From positions 1-47,363 of the forward strand of contig JBKGZM010000008.1 of the NCBI GenBank assembly GCA_046545575.1: 47,363 nt of DNA, read 5' to 3'. Every line of letters begins with the position of its first letter. Position 1 is the first letter of the stretch. Origin of the DNA: JAGXOF01 sp046545575 (lineage in GTDB: Bacteria > Chloroflexota > Dehalococcoidia > SZUA-161 > SpSt-899). Positions 7,513-15,675 of the stretch are shown in pieces. The notes under the pieces are model-generated. The model did no database searches, was not told where the DNA came from, and saw only the letters and a list, made by a program, of their open reading frames with translations. The position numbers and the translations under genes were made by a program.

Positions 7513-8667
7513 ATGCGCAAAGCAGTAATGGGTCTGGGAGGTGTTGTGAGTGTGGTCGGGATAGTCTTACTAATCGTATCCATGGTATTAGTTGGTGGAG
7601 TCAGCATCGAAACGGAACCGGTTAACAAAGCTATGAATGATGTAAACAAGACACTAACTGATGTGGCCGATGCATTGGACAACACTGGAGGTGACTTGGG
7701 TAACCTGGACGGGGATCTGTCTGAGATAGAGGGCCAAATGACTGACACACTGGATGATGCTGTGACGCTATTGGAGGACCTGGACCCCGAGTTGGCCAAT
7801 GCTGAGGATGATGTAGTCGGGACCATAGACGACGTGATAGAACTCCTGGATCAGACCGACGGTGGCTTGGGGCAAGTTGAGGATCTGGTCGCTGATGCCG
7901 AGACTCTGGTATCCAATGCAGATGATACCGTCCAGAGTTGGGAAGGTTACCAAGTGGAGATACCATCTGAGAGCTTCGACGAGATGGCTGCCTGGCTGGA
8001 GGCCTATGATTATGTACCTGTTGGTGAGGACGTAGCAGACTATCTTGAGTCCACTGATGGGGCAATTGACCTGTGGCCAATGAGCCTGACCGCCGGCGAA
8101 CTCGATGCTATAGCTGATGAGATGGAAGCAGTTAACATAGATGCCAGCTGGGTGCGCGACTGGGTTGACTACCTTGAGGCTGAGAACGCAGTCCTTGCCT
8201 ATTCAGCAAGCGACCTAAACTCACAGATTAATTCGGTGGAAAAGGCCACTGATAATGCCTCTCAGAGCATCGAGAATGTCTCTCAGAACCTGAAGGATAT
8301 GCAAGCAGACCTGGAGGGCGGCCAGGAAACGGGGGTCAGCATCCTCTCCGATGCAGATGACTTCCTCGGCAAGACTACAACGAATGTTAAAAGTCTAGAG
8401 GATACGGGCCTTAAAGCCATTTCCGATGTTCGTGGCCTCTTGGGAAATGCACAGACTGAACTATCCACCATCTCAAGCGACCTGCGTGGTGTTTCTGAGG
8501 ACATCGAGGCAGCTGATATCTCCGGAACCATAAATGAGACGGTTGATTGGCTGAACGGGATAATTAGCAGTCTGAAACTTTACATGGTTATCAGCAGCAT
8601 CATGTTCATTCTGGTTGGAGCCGGGATGGTCCTGACGGGGTTCTATTGGGGCAGGATGCAGCCCTAA
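7513..8667 (+). CDS. Acidic coiled-coil protein anchored at both ends (unknown function)
   Basis: I do not recognise a family. The 384-residue protein starts at the ATG with AAAGGAGGAAGAG before it. It has one hydrophobic helix near the N terminus (GLGGVVSVVGIVLLIVSMVL, residues ~7-27) and one at the C terminus (LYMVISSIMFILVGAGMVLTGF). Between them is a very acidic region of ~320 residues with heptad-like hydrophobic spacing (LTDVADALDNTGGDLGNLDG; LDDAVTLLEDLDPEL; IENVSQNLKDMQADLEGG). This suggests a periplasmic or external coiled-coil rod tethered at both ends. It sits between smpB and tmRNA, four bases or less from the end of smpB in frame terms, so it is probably co-transcribed with smpB. 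Function is open. Confidence 0.8.
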   Translation: MRKAVMGLGGVVSVVGIVLLIVSMVLVGGVSIETEPVNKAMNDVNKTLTDVADALDNTGGDLGNLDGDLSEIEGQMTDTLDDAVTLLEDLDPELANAEDDVVGTIDDVIELLDQTDGGLGQVEDLVADAETLVSNADDTVQSWEGYQVEIPSESFDEMAAWLEAYDYVPVGEDVADYLESTDGAIDLWPMSLTAGELDAIADEMEAVNIDASWVRDWVDYLEAENAVLAYSASDLNSQINSVEKATDNASQSIENVSQNLKDMQADLEGGQETGVSILSDADDFLGKTTTNVKSLEDTGLKAISDVRGLLGNAQTELSTISSDLRGVSEDIEAADISGTINETVDWLNGIISSLKLYMVISSIMFILVGAGMVLTGFYWGRMQP

Positions 8668-8668
8668 C

Positions 8669-8697
8669 TTGTTTGCCTGAGAACGATGTTATACAAT
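8669..8697 (+). promoter_or_regulatory. Possible tmRNA promoter
   Basis: TTGTTT (8669-8674), 17-base spacer and TACAAT (8692-8697) lie about 50 bases before the mature tmRNA 5' end, leaving room for a leader that RNase P would remove. Confidence 0.45.
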
Positions 8698-8745
8698 AAT
8701 AATGGATAGAGTTTACATTGAACTTGAACGTTAACAGATGAGTGC

Positions 8746-9099
8746 GGGGACGAGCGGCTTCGACAGGTGAAGGCCGGCTCAGGATTGCAGGCCGAGGTGC
8801 CATCAACCTCGAAAAACAGGTGGCAAAAAAGACTTCACAACGAAGTACCTGTACCGGTCGCAGCCTAACAAAAGGTTGGGCCCGTCCAACTCTGCCTCTC
8901 CTCGAGGGTGGGGATTGGGCGACGAGAAATCGAGGTGCGATAGCTCCGATGGCGATAGGAGGTGTCTAAGAAATATCGCCTCACCTGGTTGAACTTGGCC
9001 AGCTGAGGTCAGCCAGGAAAACTAAGAGCTGGCTAAGCCTGTAGGAGATCTTGGGCAGATTTCACCTGGACGGGGGTTCGACTCCCCCCGTCTCCACCA
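8746..9099 (+). ncRNA. ssrA: tmRNA (SsrA), 354 nt, CCA encoded
   Basis: The 5' end GGGGACG (8746-8752) pairs with CGTCTCC (9089-9095), with one G-U pair, followed by A and an encoded CCA at 9097-9099. The T-arm CGGGGGTTCGACTCCCCCCG is clear, and the 5' CGGCTTCGACAGGTG and GGCCGAGG...CCTCGAAAAA blocks match the tRNA-like domain start and pseudoknot 1 of one-piece tmRNAs. By alignment with the E. coli GCAAAAAATAGTC-resume arrangement, GCAAAAAAGACTT precedes a CAC resume codon (8836). The tag then reads HNEVPVPVAA and stops at TAA (8866-8868). The hydrophobic ...VAA end fits ClpXP recognition. The His resume codon is inferred and unusual. Confidence 0.93.
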
Positions 9100-9207
9100 G
9101 TGAGGGACAGGTTGTGTTTGAGCGATGGGTTATGTTAACCGGGCCAAAGTGTTGTGGCTGATGGTTACATAACATATATAGTGCGACCCAAGATTTGTGC
9201 ATCTTTT

Positions 9208-9240
9208 CAGGGGCAGTTCTACTAGAGCTGCCCCTGTTTC
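9208..9240 (+). terminator. Hairpin after tmRNA, probable terminator
   Basis: A 9-bp perfect stem CAGGGGCAG / CTGCCCCTG (9208-9216 with 9228-9236) with an 11-base loop is followed by TTTC. The T tract is short, so efficiency is uncertain. The 100 bases between tmRNA and this hairpin hold an inverted pair GGTTATGTTAACC (9129-9141 area) and GGTTACATAAC (9163-9173). Confidence 0.55.
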
Positions 9241-9296
9241 TAATATGAAGTTGATTCATTAGCTGGAAGGCATAAAATCCTCAAGTATACCGATGA

Positions 9297-9796
9297 TATA
9301 CCGATGATACCCATATGATGATCGGCATTGCCCAGTCGCTTATCCAATGCAAGGGCTTTGACGGCGAACATATGGCATGGCAGTTTATGGAGAATTTCTC
9401 CAAGGAGCCCTTTCGAGGTTATGGTCCCGGTCCCCCGCGCATATTCCGGATGATAAAGGACGGAGTTCCCTGGGGCGAAGCTTCGGAGCGAATTTACCGC
9501 GGCGGTTCGTATGGCAACGGTGGCGCTATGCGCATAGCGCCAGTTGGACTTCTCTATCACGATGATGCACAAGCGTTACGATCAGTTTCCTCAGTAATCC
9601 TTACTCCTTTGAGGAGGCTGTAACCTATGCCGTCAGCCTTGGTGGCGATGCGGATACTATTGGTGCCATGACAGGGGCGATCTCAGGAGCATACTTGGGA
9701 GTTGAGTCTGTTCCCGAAAAATGGAAGGAAAAACTTGAGAACGCGGGATGCTTGGAGAAATTGGGATATGAGTTGTTACAGGCAGTTGTTCGCTGA
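9297..9796 (+). pseudogene. ADP-ribosylglycohydrolase (DraG family), decayed
   Basis: Two DraG-family pieces lie in different frames. The first (from 9297) reads YTDDTHMMIGIAQSL, then MKDG-like and YRGGSYGNGGAMRIAPVGLLY; Y-T-D-D-T is the metal-binding motif and G-S-x-G-N-G-x-A-M-R-I-x-P is typical. The second (about 9585-9796) reads NPYSFEEAVTYAVSLGG and DADTIGAMTGAISGAYLG, the C-terminal metal-binding motif, ending in TGA. The N-terminal third is absent (an in-frame TGA precedes), and the ~100 residues between the pieces are deleted. ADP-ribosylglycohydrolases remove ADP-ribose from proteins. An intact macro-domain gene, also acting on ADP-ribose, lies at 21.6-22.1 kb. Confidence 0.85.
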
Positions 9797-9827
9797 ATGC
9801 TGATAGCTGTCGCCTGATTACATTATG

Positions 9828-10805
9828 TTAAGTATGTAATTCTAATATATCCCCGTCCTGTAGGACATGATCACGCTTTATGCGTTGACCATCGAATTTG
9901 CCAGAGCCCCAGATAAGGGCGTATCTCAGTCCTCTGCGGAAGTCTTTGTGAACTGCCTCAGCGGCGTCCTCAACAGTACTTCTCTTCCACATGACCATAG
10001 GATCGCTGATATCAGCTTTTTTGCCCGGTTCCTTGGTATAGACCCTGATAACATTTAAGGTGTTGAAAATTTCCCTTCGTAGCTCGTCGTCCCCACCATT
10101 TTGGGCAGAGATGGAAAGAACCTTCGTCTCTTTGCCGTATTTGTCCTTCAGGGCTTTGAATCCAGTTCCCGAGCTGTCCAGATCACTCTTATTCCCGATG
10201 ATAAGGCCATGTTTGGTATACAGTGACTTTTCCGAGCGGTTATCCGTTCCGGGCAATCCAACTCTGAACTCTTCCATCTTCGCTATGATTTGTTCCATCT
10301 GCTCTGCAGGATCGGTGGACAGGTCAACTACCAGGATCAGGGAATCCGCTGATCTGAGGAGGGTAGCGAACCATGGTCGGGCGCTTTCCTCTGTGATGGG
10401 TGGCATGTCTATCAATTGGACCTGTACGTTTTCGAAATCCATCATGCCTAAATGAGGCATTTGTGTGGTAAAGGGATAGTGAGCTACCTCAGATGGTGTG
10501 GCAGTGAGTCCTGAGGTGATTTGGGACTTGCCAGCGTTGGGGGTCCCCACTATCACAACCTGCCCTGCTCCCTCCCTGGGGATATTGTAGACGCCGCCTT
10601 TCTTGGCAGTGGCCTTTGCCTTTGATGCTTCCTTGGAGAATTTCGATATCTTGGCCCGGATGTCCGCGCGAAGCCCGTCAGTGCCCTTGTGCTTGGGCAT
10701 GACCGCCAGCATTTCCTCGAGAGCTTCTACCTTTTCCTCGGCTGTCTCCGCACTCCGGAATCGCTTTTCGGCTTCGTAATATGCAATAGGCAAATTCGCT
10801 GGCAT
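9828..10805 (-). CDS. DRG/OBG-like GTPase with C-terminal TGS domain
   Basis: A 325-residue protein. It has an N-terminal helical region (1-70), a GTPase core and a TGS domain (about 245-325, ending RDHVLQDGDILELHT). The core has G1 GTPNAGKS (87-94), a PFTT switch I (111-114), G3 as DMPP (133-136) in place of the usual DxPG, G4 NKSD (205-208) and G5-like SAQ. The layout matches developmentally regulated GTP-binding (DRG) proteins, which are universal in archaea and eukaryotes and scattered in bacteria; they bind ribosomes or RNA. It lies downstream of rpsT on the same strand, 55 bases away, probably one operon. The altered G3 suggests changed GTP hydrolysis. Confidence 0.87.
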   Translation of the reverse strand: MPANLPIAYYEAEKRFRSAETAEEKVEALEEMLAVMPKHKGTDGLRADIRAKISKFSKEASKAKATAKKGGVYNIPREGAGQVVIVGTPNAGKSQITSGLTATPSEVAHYPFTTQMPHLGMMDFENVQVQLIDMPPITEESARPWFATLLRSADSLILVVDLSTDPAEQMEQIIAKMEEFRVGLPGTDNRSEKSLYTKHGLIIGNKSDLDSSGTGFKALKDKYGKETKVLSISAQNGGDDELRREIFNTLNVIRVYTKEPGKKADISDPMVMWKRSTVEDAAEAVHKDFRRGLRYALIWGSGKFDGQRIKRDHVLQDGDILELHT

Positions 10806-10860
10806 CCTCTTACCTCACTCCTTGTATTATGTCAACCCAGCCAGCCACCGAATTGGGGGA

Positions 10861-11148
10861 TCAGTTCGAGGCCTGTGATGTATCTGAACGCGCTACATTC
10901 AGCCTCTTCATCAAACGCGACTTATGCCGAGATGCGTTATTTGGATGAATTGCCCTTTTCCTGGCTGTCTTATCCAGGACGCTGAATGCACGCTTCATTG
11001 CCTCTTCAGCTTGGGTAAGGTCACCCTGTTCGATAAGAGTCTCGGCCCTCGAGGTAAAGGTTTTACAGCGGCTCCTTAACGATTTATTACGATACCGTTG
11101 CTCTTGAGATGTCCGCATCCTCTTTTTGGCTGATTTTGTATGTGCCAA
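10861..11148 (-). CDS. rpsT: 30S ribosomal protein bS20
   Basis: A 95-residue basic protein of the bS20 family: the N-terminal MAHTKSAKKRMRTSQEQRYRNKSLRSR segment, three long helices with KTFTSRAETLIEQGDL and the C-terminal DKTARKRAIHPNNASRHKSRLMKRL. It binds the 5' domain of 16S rRNA early in assembly. The start is a TTG at 11148, supported by AGGAGGAGATAGCC just before it and by the family N terminus. Use of TTG is common for rpsT and may link to autoregulation. A TTACATTATGTTA motif lies at 11165-11177, immediately upstream of the ribosome site. Confidence 0.95.
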   Translation of the reverse strand: MAHTKSAKKRMRTSQEQRYRNKSLRSRCKTFTSRAETLIEQGDLTQAEEAMKRAFSVLDKTARKRAIHPNNASRHKSRLMKRLNVARSDTSQASN

Positions 11149-11250
11149 GGCTATCTCCTCCTAGTTACATTATGTTACCTCAACTTCCACCGTTTGTCTA
11201 CCCCCTATATATGTTATGCAGGGGCAATGCAATAGCAACCTCTAATGTGG

Positions 11251-11348
11251 TATAATGATTTTCAGTGTCTGGGCTTTGGGTCTGCCGGAGTCTGAGTAAG
11301 CTATTTGTACCATACATGCTTGACAACGCGTAACAACAATGATTAAAT
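11251..11348 (+). promoter_or_regulatory. Promoter region of the rpsL operon (two candidate promoters)
   Basis: An upstream extended -10 (TGG then TATAAT, 11251-11256) has only a weak -35. A better core promoter is TTGACA (11320-11325), 17-base spacer, TTAAAT (11343-11348), ending 44 bases before the rpsL start. The 244-base gap to rpsT holds these and divergent rpsT control sequence, and nothing else I recognise. Confidence 0.65.
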
Positions 11349-11391
11349 GTAGATTCGTGCCGTAAAATAATCAACGGGAAGAGGTGAGAAG

Positions 11392-11802
11392 TTGCCTACA
11401 CGGAATCAACTGGTCAAACAGGGTAGAGAGCCAACCGGTAAAGGGAAAAAGAAGGCTGCACTATCAACGTATTATAACTCCCTCAAAGGACGGGTCATTA
11501 GTAGCAGAGGTTCGCCTCAAAAGCGAGGCGTTTGCCTGCAGGTTAAAACGATAGCACCGAAGAAGCCGAATTCAGCCCTGCGCAAGGTAGCGCGTGTCAG
11601 GTTGACAAATGGGATGGAAGTGACGGCATATATACCGGGAGAAGGACACAACCTGCAGGAACATTCAGTGGTCCTTGTCCGTGGTGGTCGTGTGAAGGAC
11701 TTGCCGGGTGTTGGCTATCACGTTGTGCGGGGTTGTTTGGATACAGAGGGTGTTGAGGACAGGAAAACCAGTCGCAGCAAGTACGGGACCAAGAAAAGCT
11801 AA
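11392..11802 (+). CDS. rpsL: 30S ribosomal protein uS12
   Basis: A 136-residue uS12 with PTRNQLVKQGR at the N terminus, the CLQVKTIAPKKPNSALRKVARVRL block and the GGRVKDLPGVGYHVVRG block. The two lysines whose changes give streptomycin resistance (in PKKPNS and GRVKDLPG) are the sensitive-type residues. It lies at the decoding centre. The start is TTG at 11392 with GAGGTGAG upstream. First gene of the str-type operon. Confidence 0.97.
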   Translation: MPTRNQLVKQGREPTGKGKKKAALSTYYNSLKGRVISSRGSPQKRGVCLQVKTIAPKKPNSALRKVARVRLTNGMEVTAYIPGEGHNLQEHSVVLVRGGRVKDLPGVGYHVVRGCLDTEGVEDRKTSRSKYGTKKS

Positions 11803-11906
11803 CGCTCAGGTGGCGGGTTTCCCCTCCTCGTACCAGACGTTTTGGCAGAGAGGAGGGTTTGTTGTGGATACCGTGATTTATTTGCGACAATGAAAGGGGA
11901 CTAGAA

Positions 11907-12377
11907 ATGTCAAGACGTGGAAGGGCTCCGAAACGAGAAGTAATACCTGATACAAAATATAATAGTGAAAAGCTTGTACGGTTTGTCAACAAGCTTATGC
12001 AGGATGGCAAGAAGAGTACGGCTGAAGGAATTGTCTATACTGCTCTTGATATTATCGGCGAAAGGACCGGGCGCGATCCTATGGAGGTGTTCGAGGAGGC
12101 CCTTAATAATACCACCCCTCTCCTGGAGGTTAGACCGCGACGAATTGGAGGAGCTACGTATCAGGTACCGAGGGAAGTGGAGCTAAGGCGGGCATCCACT
12201 CTTGCCATGAGATGGTTGGTCGCTGTTGCGAGAGCGCGTAAGGGAAAGCCAATGGCTGAGAAGTTGGCAGATGAGTTACTGGATGCTTCTCGCGGAGAAG
12301 GGGCTACCGTTAAGAAAAGGAGTGACACTCATAAGATGGCTGAGGCAAATCGTGCCTTTGCTCACTATCGGTGGTGA
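11907..12377 (+). CDS. rpsG: 30S ribosomal protein uS7
   Basis: A 156-residue uS7: MSRRGRAPKREVIPDTKYNS, VRFVNKLMQDGKKSTAEGIVY, LEVRPRRIGGATYQVPREV and the C-terminal VKKRSDTHKMAEANRAFAHYRW are all conserved. It nucleates the head of the 30S subunit and, in many bacteria, represses the str operon by binding its mRNA. The 104-base gap after rpsL is longer than the other gaps in the operon, and contains a CCTCCTCG...GAGGAGG complementary pair (about 11823-11857), which may fold into a structure relevant to such regulation. Confidence 0.97.
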   Translation: MSRRGRAPKREVIPDTKYNSEKLVRFVNKLMQDGKKSTAEGIVYTALDIIGERTGRDPMEVFEEALNNTTPLLEVRPRRIGGATYQVPREVELRRASTLAMRWLVAVARARKGKPMAEKLADELLDASRGEGATVKKRSDTHKMAEANRAFAHYRW

Positions 12378-12415
12378 ATGGATTTATGGTGAAGACAAGT
12401 TCCGAGGTAAAGACA

Positions 12416-14497
12416 ATGCCACGTGAGGTGCAACTACAGCATATTAGGAATATTGGTATCATTGCCCACATCGATGCCGGTAAAACTACGGTTACCGAAG
12501 ATGTGTTGCATCACAGTGGTCGTACCCATAGAATTGGTCGGGTGGATGATGGGACGACAGAGATGGACTGGATGGACCAGGAACGGGAGAGAGGCATAAC
12601 GATTACCTCGGCTGCCACCAGTTGTGATTGGAAAGGGCATCGTATAAATATTATTGATACACCCGGACATGTGGATTTTACCGCGGAGGTCGAAAGAAGC
12701 CTCCGCGTTCTTGATGGTGGAGTTGTGGTCTTTGACGGAGTGGCGGGAGTTGAGTCCCAATCGGAGATGGTGTGGCGCCAAGCAGACAGGTATAACGTGC
12801 CTAGAATCTGTTTCGTGAATAAGATGGACCGTACAGGGGCTAGCCTTCTCTTCACCGTTGACATGATGAAAAAACGGCTTCATACCACTCCGGCGTTAAT
12901 TCAATTGCCTATTTGGGGGGCAGATCAATCATTCGCTGGGGTTATAGATCTTATTCAGCAACAAGCGTGGGCCTTTTCTGATGCTCCTAACGCAGAGGCG
13001 AGAAAAACCTCCATCCCCGATGAATATATGGAGTCGGTGAACCAATATCGACATGAGTTGATTGAAACCGTTGCCGAATACGATGATGAGGTTATGTTTG
13101 CCTATGTCAACGATAGCGATATCGATGTAGATGCTCTTAAGAGAGGAGTAAGGCGCGCTACTGTTGCCAACAAGGTTGTACCAGTACTTTGTGGGAGCGG
13201 CTTAAAGGATATGGGCATCCAGATGATGCTGGATGCTGTAGTAGATTATCTGCCTTCTCCTCTGGATATGCCCCCTATGCAAGGCATTAATCCTAAAACC
13301 GAGAAGGAAGAGTTCTGCTATCCGGACGATGATGCTTCATTTACTGTGCTGGCTTTCAAAACGGTCACGGATCCATTTGTGGGCCGACTTGTCTACTTTC
13401 GGGTGTACTCAGGGATGATTAAGTCAGGGGCACAGGTATATAATGCCACCAAGGAAAAGAAGGAGCGAATGGGGCGTTTATACCGCGTTCATGCTGATGA
13501 GCGTGAGGAGATTTCGGAAGTCCATAGTGGTAGTATTGCTGCTGCTGTGGGATTGAAGAGTACCTCCACCGGTGATACAATATGCAGCCTTGATAAGAAT
13601 ATCATCCTGGAGGCAATCAAGTTCCCTGAGCCGGTTATATCGGTAGCTATTGAGCCAAAGGCCAGGCTTGATCAGGACCGGATAGTGGAGGCGCTGGCAA
13701 AGCTTGCGGAAGAGGACCCCACATTTAGGGTGGATTATAATAAGGAGACGGGGCAAACCCTTATCTCGGGGATGGGAGAGCTCCAGTTAGAGGTTATTGT
13801 AACTAGGCTCCTGCGGGAGTTCAAGGTAAATGCCAGAGTCAGCAAGCCTCAGGTGGCCTACAAGGAAGCCATAACAGCGAAGGCGAAAGCAGAGGGCCGC
13901 TTTATTCGCCAGAGTGGGGGGCGTGGCCAGTACGGCCATGTATGGCTTGAACTTGAACCATTGGAGCGTGGCAAGGGATTTGAGTTCGATAACCGTATTC
14001 AGGGAGGTGTTATACCCAAGGACTTTATTCCCGCTGTTGAGTCAGGGGTTAAGGAGACTTTAGGACAGGGATTTATTGCAGGCCATCCGGTAGTGGACGT
14101 TAAGGCTGCCCTGTTGGATGGAAGCTATCACGAAGTGGATTCATCCGAAGCCGCCTTTAAGATGGCCGGGGCAATCGCAACAAGGGAGTGTGGTAGAAAA
14201 GCGCATCCTATTCTTCTTGAACCTATTATGAAAGTAGAGGTGACAACCCCACAAGAACTCCTTAGTGATGTAATTGGTGACCTTAATTCGAGGAGAGGGC
14301 ATATCGATAACGTCGAGCCTCGTGAGGGCACCAGCATAGTACAATGCCACCTTCCACTGGCTGAGACCTTTGGTTATGCCACTGACCTGCGGTCGATAAC
14401 ACAGGGGCGAGCGAGTTTTTTCATGGAGTTTGATCATTACGCACCGGTCCCCAAGGAAGTGGCACAGGCCATTACATCAAAATATGGACAGAGGTAG
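12416..14497 (+). CDS. fusA: Elongation factor G
   Basis: A 693-residue EF-G. G motifs are AHIDAGKT (17-24), the RGITITSA switch I, DTPGH, and NKMD; domains II-V follow with the domain IV tip SGGRGQYGHVWLELEP. It catalyses ribosomal translocation and, with RRF, recycling. The ATG at 12416 (MPREVQLQHIRNIGIIAHIDAG) is preferred over an in-frame ATG at 12371 that overlaps rpsG, because CGAGGTAAAGACA precedes it and homologues begin here. It lies in the conserved rpsL-rpsG-fusA order but tuf, often next, is absent: rpsJ follows after 8 bases. Confidence 0.97.
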   Translation: MPREVQLQHIRNIGIIAHIDAGKTTVTEDVLHHSGRTHRIGRVDDGTTEMDWMDQERERGITITSAATSCDWKGHRINIIDTPGHVDFTAEVERSLRVLDGGVVVFDGVAGVESQSEMVWRQADRYNVPRICFVNKMDRTGASLLFTVDMMKKRLHTTPALIQLPIWGADQSFAGVIDLIQQQAWAFSDAPNAEARKTSIPDEYMESVNQYRHELIETVAEYDDEVMFAYVNDSDIDVDALKRGVRRATVANKVVPVLCGSGLKDMGIQMMLDAVVDYLPSPLDMPPMQGINPKTEKEEFCYPDDDASFTVLAFKTVTDPFVGRLVYFRVYSGMIKSGAQVYNATKEKKERMGRLYRVHADEREEISEVHSGSIAAAVGLKSTSTGDTICSLDKNIILEAIKFPEPVISVAIEPKARLDQDRIVEALAKLAEEDPTFRVDYNKETGQTLISGMGELQLEVIVTRLLREFKVNARVSKPQVAYKEAITAKAKAEGRFIRQSGGRGQYGHVWLELEPLERGKGFEFDNRIQGGVIPKDFIPAVESGVKETLGQGFIAGHPVVDVKAALLDGSYHEVDSSEAAFKMAGAIATRECGRKAHPILLEPIMKVEVTTPQELLSDVIGDLNSRRGHIDNVEPREGTSIVQCHLPLAETFGYATDLRSITQGRASFFMEFDHYAPVPKEVAQAITSKYGQR

Positions 14498-14505
14498 AAT
14501 TCAAA

Positions 14506-14814
14506 ATGCCAGATCACAAAGTCAGGATTAAGTTGAAGTCTTACGATTATAGGGCATTGGATCAGGCTGCGGCGTATATCGTGGAGTCTGCAGAGAGTAC
14601 GGGGGCTGCGGTGGCTGGGCCGGTTCCTCTTCCGACACATATCAAGAAGTTCTGTGTGACCCGTTCTCCGTTTATTAACAAGGACTCACGGGAGGAGTTT
14701 GAGATTCGGACTCATAAGCGTATTATTGATATACTTGAGCCAACGCCCAAGACGATCGATTCGCTGACCAGGCTTAATCTGCCCGCTGGAATAAATATCG
14801 AAATTAAGATGTGA
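14506..14814 (+). CDS. rpsJ: 30S ribosomal protein uS10
   Basis: A 102-residue uS10 with KVRIKLKSYDYRALDQAA, AGPVPLPTHIKKFCVTRSP, and the conserved KDSREEFEIRTHKRIIDI-LEPTPKTIDSLTRLNLPAGINIEIK. It is part of the 30S head and, as NusE, of antitermination complexes. It is directly after fusA and normally opens the long S10 operon. Confidence 0.97.
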   Translation: MPDHKVRIKLKSYDYRALDQAAAYIVESAESTGAAVAGPVPLPTHIKKFCVTRSPFINKDSREEFEIRTHKRIIDILEPTPKTIDSLTRLNLPAGINIEIKM

Positions 14815-14824
14815 GGGAAATATT

Positions 14825-15457
14825 ATGGTTCCTGGGATTCTTGGTAAAAAAGTAGGCATGACCCAGCTATTCACTGAGACAGGTGCTGTGGTGCCGGTCA
14901 CTGCTATCGAGGCTGGCCCCTGTACGGTAACACAGGTCAAGGATACAAACCGTGAAGGCTACGAAGCAGTCCAGCTCGGCTTCGGCGAAGCTAAACGGTT
15001 GAACAAACCTGAAAAAGGGCACCTTAAGGACCTGGGGGCGTTTAAGAACCTGCAAGAGTTCAGGGTTGAAGACACCTCCGAGATTGAGAGAGGCCAAAAG
15101 TTCAGTGTTGAGCTTTTCCAGCCAGGTGAGACCGTTGATATAACTGGCATGTCAAAGGGGCGGGGTTTCACTGGAGCGGTTAAGCGACACGGCTTCTCTG
15201 GCGGGCCCAAGACGCGGGGTTCAAAATGGCACCGTGCCACTGGGTCCATAGGTGCTTGTACCTTCCCAGGGAAGGTGTTTAAAGGGAAGCGCATGCCCGG
15301 TCACATGGGGAACGAAAGAGTTACAGTTAAGAATGTGGAAGTAGTAAAGGCAGACCCGGACCGTAATCTCCTTTTGGTCAAGGGAGCTGTCCCCGGTGCC
15401 AAAAACGGGCTGCTTACCATCAGGAAATCGAAAAAGGCCTCTGCCTCAAAGTCGTAG
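14825..15457 (+). CDS. rplC: 50S ribosomal protein uL3
   Basis: A 210-residue uL3: GILGKKVGMTQLFTETG at the start, TKGRGFTGAVKRHGF-like core (SKGRGFTGAVKRHGFSGGP), GSIGACTFPGKVFKGKRMPGHMGNERVTVKN and the C-terminal lysine-rich end. It binds 23S rRNA near the peptidyl transferase centre; the glutamine normally methylated by PrmB in GSIGxxxxPGxVFKG lies in this region. In most bacteria rplD follows at once; here the next gene is an unrelated transport operon, so the ribosomal run ends here. Confidence 0.97.
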   Translation: MVPGILGKKVGMTQLFTETGAVVPVTAIEAGPCTVTQVKDTNREGYEAVQLGFGEAKRLNKPEKGHLKDLGAFKNLQEFRVEDTSEIERGQKFSVELFQPGETVDITGMSKGRGFTGAVKRHGFSGGPKTRGSKWHRATGSIGACTFPGKVFKGKRMPGHMGNERVTVKNVEVVKADPDRNLLLVKGAVPGAKNGLLTIRKSKKASASKS

Positions 15458-15468
15458 TTTGAATCACA

Positions 15469-15502
15469 GGTCCACGGGTTTTTTGTATTGAGCTCGTGGG
15501 CC
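15469..15502 (+). terminator. Possible hairpin after rplC
   Basis: GGTCCACG (15469-15476) can pair with CGTGGGCC (15495-15502) around a long T-rich loop. No T tract follows the stem. It is at the right place for an operon end but is weak as an intrinsic terminator. The rest of the 219-base gap has a TATAAT at 15584-15589 without a convincing -35. Confidence 0.35.
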
Positions 15503-15675
15503 TTCGTGTATTTGCCCTGAAATCAACCCTTTGTCTCTCTCGATAATCCCTCTCCCAAGTCGGTGGGATGAATATCGTCCTCCTATAATGGTACAATATC
15601 TTACTGGAAGCCTTCTCTTCCCTGAAAGCTGCGATCTGTTGACTGAAGACTAATTGCAATCCCTGAAAAGGAGGA

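Noticed and set aside
8742..8969. Open frame over the tmRNA gene
   Set aside because: The tRNA-like ends, T-arm and tag frame show it is an RNA gene.
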